The notes under the pieces were generated by a model that was given only the letters and a program-made list of their open reading frames with translations, made no database searches and had not been told where the DNA came from. 64,000 bases of DNA from Callorhinus ursinus (lineage: Eukaryota > Chordata > Mammalia > Carnivora > Otariidae): positions 6,403,188 to 6,467,187 of the forward strand of contig NW_020313044.1 of assembly GCF_003265705.1 (NCBI RefSeq). The letters are read 5' to 3'. The translations under genes and the position numbers were made by a program. Shown piece after piece: positions 55,921-64,000 of the stretch (the first letter of the stretch is position 1; the number at the start of each line of letters is the position of its first letter).

Positions 55921-57084
55921 TTTATTCTTTAAAGTAATCTGTGACCAGGTTATACATGCAGGTAGTGATGGTGGTATTGCTGGAGGGGATGCCAAGCAGA
56001 TGAAGATATGAGTACAGTAATCACTCTTCGACGTTTCCTATTTCATTGATTCCTCTGTGGGGAAGCAGTGATTGCCTCCACAGTCCTGGAACTTAGAGAC
56101 CAGGGACAGAAAGAGGAGAGAGGCTCAGCCTGTGCCAACAAGACACCAGAAGTTGACTTAAATGATTTTTGGTTTCATTTCTTGCCCTGACTTAATGCTG
56201 CACATTGTAATTTCACAGAGTTTGAACAAATAGCAGCATGATAGGCTGACATTACCACCAGGCACAAGATTCTAGATATAAATGGTGGTGATAAAAATAA
56301 AGCAAAAGTAAATGAAAGCCTAAGTGAGATTTACACGTGCTAGCATTCTGAGGAATTAGTGGATATAGATAGTAATGTCATGGTAATACTTGAAAAGTGA
56401 CATATCTGTCACCTTACGTCAAGGGAGAAAACCAAGCTAGAAGAGTATCCTTAATTTACTTTTGGAAAAAAGATTTGACCTGTAAAGAGAGACCAAGTCT
56501 ACTTTGTGTTATGTAACCAACTGAAAAAATAAACAAATTATACTGAATGTAAATGAGGGTTTTGTATTTAACCACATGCAAACAAAAGGGTAGCAAAGAT
56601 TTCTTAAGGGAAAATATATTGCATTGATAAGGTAAAGGAAGAGAGAACGGAATTTGTTGAAGATGTGCCTTTGCTCTAGTACAACTAGAACAAGTGATTT
56701 ATTCTTTAGGAGCAATCCAATGATGATGAGTGTGAGGAAATTATTGATACCTGTATGAGCTAACTTACTATTAAGTCTGTATTTGTGATGGGCTTTTTTT
56801 CCTATCATTTTGACCTTCCAATATCAGCGTCCCATATCAAAAATACAACACTGTTTGTATAAACAGAAAATTGAAACAAAAAATCATCATAAAATTTAGA
56901 ATGATAGAAGCTAATTTTATTGTTTATTTATTGCACAATCTTCTTGATTCTAGAGTGCCATCAATTTATAAACATCTTTCAGGAAAAAAATGAAAAAGAC
57001 AAAAAAAGAAACATTATTAGGCACATCGATTGTTAAGACACATTCCAATTTCAGAATGTGAAAACATGATTTAGAATTCAGGAA
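55921..57084. other. Unassigned stretch
   Basis: A 99-codon minus frame (56509-56808) lies in AT-rich text without a domain. Confidence 0.4.
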
Positions 57085-57280
57085 CTATGATCTGGTACTC
57101 TGGTAAATGATTTGCATAAAAGTAATCACAATGAATCCTTGCACCTATCCTATGAAATGGGGGTTATCATTCCTATCTTATAATTATCCTATAAAGATAA
57201 GTGACTTGCCCAAGATCACATAGTTTGTAAATGCAGGGCCTAGATCAGAGCCCAAATCCTCCTGGTTCCAAAATCCCTGA
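57085..57280 (-). mobile_element. MIR SINE, minus strand
   Basis: 'ataagtgacttgcccaagatcacatagtttgtaaatgcagggcc' (57197-57240). Confidence 0.85.
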
Positions 57281-57689
57281 ATTATAGAACCTGTGATCAT
57301 TAATTTTTTAGTGGTCACATCATCTCTGGTTGTTGAGTCATAAGAAAGAAAGATATTTTGCTGGGGTCCTGTCCTCAGTTACTTCTGAACCTCTCTCATG
57401 GTTTCACTCCCATCTTTCCAAATATGTCCGACTTGGAACAAGATTCAAATAAAAGAGGACAAAGACGCATGAGTAAATACCAATGATAGAAGAGACTGGA
57501 AAGGCCAACAGATTCTTTATGTTATGTCCCCAGAGGCCAACTTGTGTGGTACGGGCAATGCTTGTGCTTTGCAGGAGCCCCCCCCACTGAATCACAATGC
57601 TCTGATTCATGGTCTCATTCCACTTCACCTGAGGAGCAGCAGGGGCCTTTGCCCAAATGTTCTTAGAAGCTTTAGACTTCCAAACACAC

Positions 57690-57800
57690 TTTAGGGATTA
57701 CATAGTCCTTCATTATACAGAAGAAGAATCCCTGTAAGAAAAATGACTTACCCAAGGTCACAAAGGCAATCACTGATAGATCTAGCAGCAGTATTTGGAC
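57690..57800 (-). mobile_element. MIR fragment, minus strand
   Basis: 'atgacttacccaaggtcacaaagg' and the T/A-rich lead 'ccttcattatacagaagaagaa'. Confidence 0.7.
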
Positions 57801-57814
57801 TTTCTAATTAGTAA

Positions 57815-58065
57815 TCATAATCACTACTGGTTGCTGAGTATTTACTCTGTGCCAGGCCCTGTACTAATAGTTTCATATGCAGTAATTTTACGGAACCTTA
57901 ACAACTCTGTGATGTTGATCCTGTTATCATGCCTAATTCACAGATGAGGGACTGGAGGCCGTGGGAGGCTAATTATTTCAGCCAAGACCACTGATCCAGT
58001 AAGAAGTGGAACAGCAGGATTCAAATCGAGATTTGCCTGACTCCAGAGCCCATAGACTTCCACAC
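57815..58065 (-). mobile_element. MIR SINE, minus strand, near full length
   Basis: 'gagtatttactctgtgccaggccctgtacta', 'cctaattcacagatgaggga', 'ggaacagcaggattcaaatcgaga' and 'ctgactccagagcc' cover most of MIR. Confidence 0.92.
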
Positions 58066-58749
58066 TTCCAATTTACAGTATGATTCATTGCATCTGCTCT
58101 GTGCTGCTTTTGTCTGGAAGACATGTCTCCCCATGACACTAAGTACATTAACTACACAGGGGATGGAGAAACCCACCATTTGCTCTGCTGATACTAAGAG
58201 CTACTATATCATGTTTTCATGTCATCAGTCAACTCAATTTTCCTACAGAAAATAAACAAATTGAAATTTAAAATATTAATATTACTTAGCTAATGTGTCC
58301 TTTAAAAAATGTTGGATATCTATCTACCTATATATCTTTCTCTCTATCCAACTATCTCTCCATTCAATGATGATAGAAATGTTTTTCCCTTTTGCCAACA
58401 GCTAGTTAATAACTGCTCTTAGACAGTGGGTACAACTGTCATGATATTTGCCCCTCCTCTCTCCCTTCCCAATTTTATGCCAGTTAATTTCATTAGTTTG
58501 AGAAAAGCCCATGCCATAAGAATGTTCAGATATTTTCATTGTTGGCCTGTAAGCCCTCATTGTCTAGAGGTATAGTTAAAATTTCCTAATTGGCAATATT
58601 ATCCTACTATAGCTTTTGAAATATCCTACTATATGATTTTGAAATTGCCTCATTTCTGCCATGAGACCTGCTCTAACACCTTCCTTTAAAGAGTGTTGCT
58701 ATGAAGGAACATCTGAAAGGATCTCCAAAGAATGGTCTGGGTTGTTACA
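58066..58749. other. Unassigned stretch with (TATC)-like text
   Basis: Imperfect TATC/CT repeats at 58317-58362; 'atatcctactat' is repeated near 58600 and 58620. Confidence 0.45.
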
Positions 58750-58757
58750 GCCTAGTA

Positions 58758-58944
58758 AAGGAATCAGCAAACCATGACCCCTGGGCAAATCCTGCCCACT
58801 CCTTGTTGTTGTAAATAAAGTTTTGTTGGAACACAGCCACACCCATTTTTTACATATTATTTATGGCTGAGTTGAGTGGTTGTGACAGAATATATGCCCC
58901 ATAAAGATTAAAATATTTACTATCTGACCCTTTACAGACCCCTG
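58758..58944 (-). mobile_element. hAT-Charlie-type DNA transposon remnant
   Basis: Starts 'aaggaatcagcaaaccatg', includes 'gtaaataaagttttgttggaacacagccacaccca' (58811-58845) and 'attaaaatatttactatctgaccctttacag' (58906-58936), ends 'gacccctg'. Imperfect 8-bp target duplication 'gcctagta' (58750-58757) and 'gcttagtg' (58945-58952), as expected for hAT elements. It encodes no transposase; a few bases of one terminus are deleted. Confidence 0.88.
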
Positions 58945-58952
58945 GCTTAGTG

Positions 58953-59358
58953 GATCTGTAGTCACTTCTAGAAATTCCACAAATTGTGAGCAGAACGGGT
59001 ACCTTCTTTGCCACCTAAACTATCCTCATTCAATACTAGCATGCACTGAGCAGTTAATGCATGAAGCCTGAACTACGAGGGAAATAAAGAAGCACAGGAT
59101 CTACTGCTTGTGCTCCTACTATTGTACTCAATAGTAGATTCCTTTACTAGGGAGAAAACAGATTTCTTATATCCTTTTACTCCCTACATTATTTGCTCTA
59201 AGAAAAGCACCCAGCCAACTTAGTAAGTGTAATTCATGATATTTATACGACACTATTCAGCATACACAGAGTGCATGCACATAATTTTATTGAACCCAAA
59301 GATCAGTATCTCTATTTTCTTTCCACACTTAGAGTAGGAGGAAAACATAAAATGAGTC
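58953..59358. other. Unassigned stretch
   Basis: Contains 'tactattgtactcaatagta' (59117-59136), a short imperfect inverted repeat. No element. Confidence 0.4.
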
Positions 59359-59374
59359 AAAAGCTGGAAATGAG

Positions 59375-59568
59375 GGCGCCTGGGTGGCTCAGTTGGTTAA
59401 GCGACTGCCTTCGGCTCAGGTCATGATCCTGGAGTCCCGGGATCGAGTCCCATGTCGGGCTCCCTGCTCTGCAGGGAGTCTGCTTCTCCCTCTGACCCTC
59501 TTCCCTCTCGTGCTCTCTCTCTCATTCTCTCTCTCAAATAAATAAATAAAATCTTTAAAAAAAAAAAA
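59375..59568 (+). mobile_element. SINEC, plus strand, youngest-looking copy
   Basis: Near-consensus head 'ggcgcctgggtggctcag', B-box-like 'gggatcgagtccc', tail 'aaataaataaataaaatcttt' and a pure A-run. Perfect 15-bp duplication 'aaagctggaaatgag' (59360-59374 and 59569-59583). Low divergence suggests recent insertion. Confidence 0.97.
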
Positions 59569-59583
59569 AAAGCTGGAAATGAG

Positions 59584-60599
59584 TGAAAGTTTCCCTAAGT
59601 ATGAAACAAAGTAGAATAGCTATCCTACCATCCACCGATAAGTAGATAAAGATATGGCACAAACAATGTTGATTCCCTAAAAACCATTACTATGATCATG
59701 ATTCATGGCCATATGAAAAATTCATACAAAATTCCTTTACCCGGTAGTCAAATTTCTCAAATTTATGACTCACTCATCATCCCCTCCTATCATTTGAAAC
59801 TAAATCAAATATTCAGGTCCTATCATGTTTGGGATACCTCAGGTTTTAATTTATCATTTCTCCCTTTAAAAGGCCTTCAGGGAGAAGGTAATATTTTGAT
59901 GGATTATACAGTTCAATCTTTTCCAAGTCGTGTACCATGCCCACTGACTTGTGTTAGAGATAGATTGCTTCCTCTCCACAAGTAAGCCTTTAAGTCTTAC
60001 TCATTAACGTTTTAGGTTATTTAATGGCCTTATTGTAGCTTACAATAGTGTCATCATCAAAAATTTATGGTGCTGCCACATAAAACTAGAGGAAGAAAAA
60101 CTTTATCAAAAGAAGTTTAAAAATACATCTCTAACTATTAAGGTGAACATCCTGCAATCTTTAAAGATGCAGAGAATGTTACAGATAAATAGACATGATT
60201 TATTGTACCTGTTTTCCAACCTGGCCACGTTCTCATGTTATTGTGATTAATTCTGGTAAGAAGGATAATTCTGACATCTTAAAGTGTGACTTGAGTTTTT
60301 AAAACCAAAGAAGAACATGCCTTTTTGTTTAAATGGAGATATTTAAATATTTGGTAAGAATGAACTTTCCTAAAGATAATATACCTTTGCTTATCATCTA
60401 GGCTTAAAATTAAGATCAGGTTTATTTAATAGGTTTTAGTATAGACTACATATGTCATGTAATTAATAATAATATATCTTATATTTTAATATTTATTTAG
60501 TTGGTTATTAGGTTATCACTGTAGCTTACTTTTTAAATATTAATAGGGCAATATGCACATTTTTGTAGGCACAGATGGATGCCTATCCGATATTCACTC
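59584..60599. other. Unassigned AT-rich stretch
   Basis: A 97-codon plus frame (59692-59985) has no domain. Nothing else is recognised. Confidence 0.45.
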
Positions 60600-61135
60600 C
60601 CTTCTCTCAACTTCTTCCTGCCTACAGAACCTTGATTTTGTTTGAATATCCACATTCTTTAAACCACTTTGCTTCAAGGGACAATGGCTGCTGATTCGTC
60701 TATGTTAATCATGTGATTTAGATCTGCATGTGAGGCAGGCCAACAAGCCAAGAGCAAAACTCAGCCGTGGGACTTTCTGGCAAATGGTTTTTGCTACTTG
60801 AAAACTCTGTAAGAATGAGTGCCTTACTGGACCTTTTCAATGTATACATGAGACACCTGAAACTGTGGCAGTCATATTGGGTCATATTGATACAGAGGCA
60901 AGAAACTAGCTGAGAACACAGTGGACAGACTGAGAATGGATGCAGAAGGAAGGGCTCTTCATGATGTCATGAGCCACCGAATTAATCGACTCTGCAGTTT
61001 AGCTACTTCAAAAATTCTTGTTAGAGGACATGATCTATCCTCTTTAGTATTCAAGCCAGTTTAAGTTGAGGTTTTCTGTAACTTGCAGCCTAATGCAGAC
61101 TGAGTCACCCTTGCTAACTCAAGCTACTACTTAGT
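60600..61135 (+). mobile_element. Ancient repeat 3' end (L1M-like), plus strand
   Basis: 'ctgattcgtctatgttaatcatgtg', 'gagaacacagtggacagactgagaatgg', 'gatgtcatgagccaccgaattaa' and the terminal 'attcaagccagtttaagttgaggttttctgtaacttgcagcc' (61050-61091) form a standard old 3' end. Confidence 0.6.
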
Positions 61136-61660
61136 TATTTTGGGGGTTACCCCCAAACAAAACAAAAACATCAATCCAAAGGGAGAAAGTAGACATGCCT
61201 TATAGTATTCCATCATCAGTCATCTAGTGGTATTTTAATTTCCATTTTCTTTACATCTAAGGAATGATTGTGTTCTAGGTATAGGCTCTTAAAGCTGCCC
61301 CACTCTTAAGTGATCTGATTGTACAAGGACAAGATATTCCTCTTCTGTTACAAGTACTCCTGCCTCTTAATTAAAGGATAACTGAAGAAGATTAGCAAGC
61401 CTTTTCACAAGTGCTCAAACTTGATAAAGAAAAAAAACTAGGATCTTGACACTTATTTACCAGATAATGAAGGAGAGGTCAGAAAGATTTACTATTTCGT
61501 TAAATCTCTTACAAAACATGAGTGATAAAATGACAGAGTTCATACTGTGAGGGTACATTTTCAATTTTTAGGCACCTGAAAATGTTAAAGTTTTTTACTT
61601 AACTACTACATATTTTTCTTAAACTTTAAATTTTTCTTTAACTTTTCTTAAACTTTAAAA
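61136..61660. other. Unassigned stretch
   Basis: Contains repeated 'cttaaactttaaa' units (61617-61658), a small local duplication. Confidence 0.45.
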
Positions 61661-61673
61661 AGAAGCATATGTG

Positions 61674-61879
61674 AGGCTCCCGGGTGGTTCAGTCGTTAAG
61701 CATCTGCCTTTGGCTCAAGTCATGATCCCAGGGTCCTGGGATCGAGCCCCACATCAGGCTCCCTGCTCCGTGGGAAGCCTGCTTCTCCCTCTCCCACTCC
61801 CCCTGCTTGTGTTTCCTCTCTCGCTGTCTCAATCTCTCTGTCAAATAAATAAATAAAATCTTTAAAAAAACAAAAAAAA
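61674..61879 (+). mobile_element. SINEC, plus strand
   Basis: Head 'ggctcccgggtggttcagtc', tail 'aaataaataaataaaatcttt' plus A-run. The flanks 'gcatatgtg' (about 61665-61673) and 'tcatatgtg' (about 61880-61888) are a probable duplication. Confidence 0.93.
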
Positions 61880-61886
61880 TCATATG

Positions 61887-61910
61887 TGTGTGTATATGTA
61901 TATACACACA
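61887..61910. repeat. Perfect 11-bp inverted repeat in TG/TA text
   Basis: 'tgtgtgtatat' then 'gt' then its exact reverse complement. Lies just beyond the SINEC tail. Confidence 0.85.
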
Positions 61911-62179
61911 TATATACAATCTCCAAATTATGTAAAAAATGTGTGTGATTAATGTGCATTATGCACTTATGTATGCATATATTCTCACACACACGTACAC
62001 ACAAATGTTCGGCTGGCATGAGGACATGTATGTAAACACATGCAGAAAGGTCTGGAAGAATATACAAACTATGAATTCTTCTCTAGACGTCAAAGCAGTG
62101 GAGGTAGATTGAGGAAGACAGAGATAGCAGAAAGCCAAAGATGATGATATTTAGTGGTCTCACTTTATATGGAAAGCAC
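61911..62179. other. Unassigned stretch
   Basis: CA/TA-rich simple text to about 62045, then ordinary sequence. Confidence 0.4.
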
Positions 62180-62640
62180 AGATTTCTTTTGTACAAGAGC
62201 CTTAAAAATGTTCATACTTTTTGACTTAATTCTCCTTTATAAATTCATCCTATAATCTTGAAAGTAGAAAAGATTTATATATAAAGATATTTTCTACATA
62301 ACTATTTATAATAAGAAATATGTGAAACATCTTCATAATCATAGTAGATTCTTATCACAGAATATTTAGTTATTAAAATGGTAGTTATGAAGAATTATCT
62401 GACATGAAGAAATACTGAGACTAAAAAATTCAGGATGCAATTGTATATGTATAGCATTATCTTTACTATGTAAGAAATCTAAAAGTTTTGAAAATAAATG
62501 CCAAAATATTAATATTTATCTCTAGGCTCTTAGGGCTCTAGATGAGTTTTTTTCTTCTTATTTATAATTTTCCACAATGACTTTTCTACAATGAGTCCAA
62601 TTCTGCAATTGTAAAAGTTATTCTAAAGTCCTTAGAAATG
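62180..62640 (+). mobile_element. L1M 3' end, plus strand
   Basis: 'aaaatgttcatactttttgac', 'ctttataaattcatcctataatc', 'cagaatatttagttattaaaatgg', 'ttgtatatgtatagcattatc' and 'ttccacaatgacttttctacaatgag' follow the order of old L1M 3' tails. Confidence 0.7.
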
Positions 62641-62739
62641 CAAGTGAGAACACATATTTGAATTAAACTAATTTAAAAATACATATTTTAAGTTTGAATA
62701 TTCAAAATGAATTTATAATGTTTTATAGATGAAATAAAT

Positions 62740-63425
62740 TTCAAAAAACTGATTGTCTATTAAACCTGAATGACAATCTCAAAAAATTTTAAATATCAAA
62801 ATCTGTCTTCCCTGGATATAACACAATAAAATTAGAAATTAATAACAAAAGAATGACAAAAATAAAAGATACCAACTTGAAAATCAAAATCAACCTTCAA
62901 AGTAAGTCCCAAAGAGGTAATATAAGTTAAAATTATAAGCTCTTTGCTTTAATGATTGATTTAAAACACGATGTCAAGATCTGTGGGCTATGGTCCGACT
63001 GGTATTCAGTGGAAAATGTATAGCTTTTCATGCATGTACTAGAAAACTAGAAAGAATGAAAATACAACAACTAGAATATAGTGCAAGAAAGTAGCAAAAG
63101 AACATAACCAACTCAAAGAAAGAGAAGACTAGTTACAAAGGCAAAAATAAATGATTTTTTTTAAACCTCAAGTTTGCAAAGTTAGAATTGTTCAACAAAA
63201 TAAAAACTTACTTGACAGTAATATTTTGGCAAATCTCACCAAGGGAAAATGAAAGATGACACCAATAAACCACAGTGGAGACGAAACAGAGAACATAACC
63301 TTAGATACAGAGATTTAAAAAATTATATCATAAAAAAATTATAGTATGTATAACTCTTTACAAACACATTTAAAAATTGGGATGAAATGAATATTTTTTT
63401 AGGAAAAGAAAATGATCCAAACTGG
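62740..63425 (+). mobile_element. Old L1 ORF2 fragment, plus strand
   Basis: 'aaaattagaaattaataacaaaag', 'gtattcagtggaaaatgtatagctttt', 'actagaaaactagaaagaatgaaaat' correspond to the middle of L1 ORF2 upstream of the RT core. Stops in all frames. It is cut at its 3' side by the LTR. Confidence 0.65.
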
Positions 63426-63429
63426 CTGA

Positions 63430-64000
63430 TGTAGGAAAGCCATTATTAGGGTTCGAAGCCAACAGCCAAGAAAGAATTCTTGAGATGTCTTTAGCGCAAA
63501 AAGGTGGTTTTATTAAAGCACCGGGACAGGACCTGTGAGCAGAAGGAGCAGCACCCGGGTCCTGAGGAATGGCCCATTATATACTTTACAAGTTGGGAGA
63601 GGTTTAGGGATAGCACAAGTCTCTAAGGAATTTTGGGAAGCAAGGTTTCCAGGACCTTGAGGGGGCTAGCTATTGTTGGGAAAAGGTGATTTATTACCAG
63701 CTAATAAAACCTTAGTCATGAGACCTTTCAGATGTATATCGTTGGGCCATATGCTTGGGGGATGATTGCCAACACGTAGCTTGGAGGGTTTAGAGATAAA
63801 GGAAGTTTCCAAAGGAATTCTTCTACGTTAAAGTAGGCTTACGGGATGGGGTGGAGGGTGCTGTGAGGCTAGGATTGCCTTTTGCCCTTAGCCAAGTATT
63901 AACATTGAGGCAGTTGAATCCCTAGAGGAATGTCACTCTACCTGTTTCAAGGACTTGTCAATGGGCTGTAGGTAGTAAAGAAATTTAATAATTTTTCTTC
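63430..64000 (-). mobile_element. ERV-type LTR, antisense, running off the window
   Basis: Antisense LTR: starts 'tgtaggaaagcc', then 'gttcgaagccaacagccaagaaagaattc', the complement of a polyadenylation signal within 'ggttttattaaagcacc' (about 63507), and 'cattatatac' (TATA-like region in antisense, about 63572). This is the R/U5 then U3 order of a gammaretrovirus-like (class I) carnivore ERV LTR. Body, second LTR and target duplication, if present, lie beyond the window. No viral coding sequence is visible here. Confidence 0.7.

Overview
This window reads as nuclear genome sequence from a carnivoran mammal. The diagnostic elements are at least fifteen tRNA-derived SINEs of the carnivore SINEC (CAN-SINE) type (heads like 'cgcctgggtggctcag', CT-rich middles, 'aaataaataaataaaatctt' tails) together with carnivore-type LINE-1 3' ends. 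The SINE heads do not have the canid SINEC_Cf form, and most copies fit the arctoid group (seals, bears, mustelids), so a non-canid caniform is the best guess. Older mammal-wide layers (MIR, L2, MaLR LTRs, hAT-Charlie, L1M) are abundant.

No confident protein-coding gene, tRNA, rRNA or CRISPR array was found. The open frames are short, lack recognisable domains, or lie in retroelements. The window is best read as intergenic or deep-intronic DNA. One 129-codon frame (53765-54154) in a GC-richer, repeat-free patch is the only open frame I would keep as an unexplained candidate, at low confidence.

Layout. 0-0.5 kb: young L1 tail abutting an older L1M tail. 0.5-0.8 kb: about 85-bp tandem repeat. 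3.0-7.2 kb: a long decayed L2 carrying a MaLR LTR and three minus-strand SINECs. 9-17 kb: MIR/L2 fossils with a dense MIR cluster at 13-16.6 kb. 17-24 kb: L2, MER5A-like, MIR and a tiny L1 insertion with a 15-bp target duplication. 24.1-26.5 kb: a truncated L1 with an ORF2 C-terminal remnant, possibly lying in an older L1M. 28-30 kb: two related segments of about 105 bp and two dinucleotide repeats. 31.5-34.2 kb: two probable old LTRs. 38.2-39.66 kb: an L1 with a 5' inversion of twin-priming type. 40-49 kb: MaLR LTRs, SINECs (one nested in an LTR, one head-to-tail pair) and a GC-rich repeat-free block. 50.9 kb: a 100-N assembly gap. 51.7-52.2 kb: an apparent processed retrocopy. 54.6-56 kb: old L1 3' ends. 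57-59 kb: MIRs and a hAT-Charlie copy with an 8-bp target duplication. 59.4-64 kb: SINECs, L1M fragments and an antisense ERV-type LTR running off the end.

Family names rest on remembered consensus sequences; boundaries of old elements are approximate (tens of bases). Boundaries flanked by target-site duplications are read directly.
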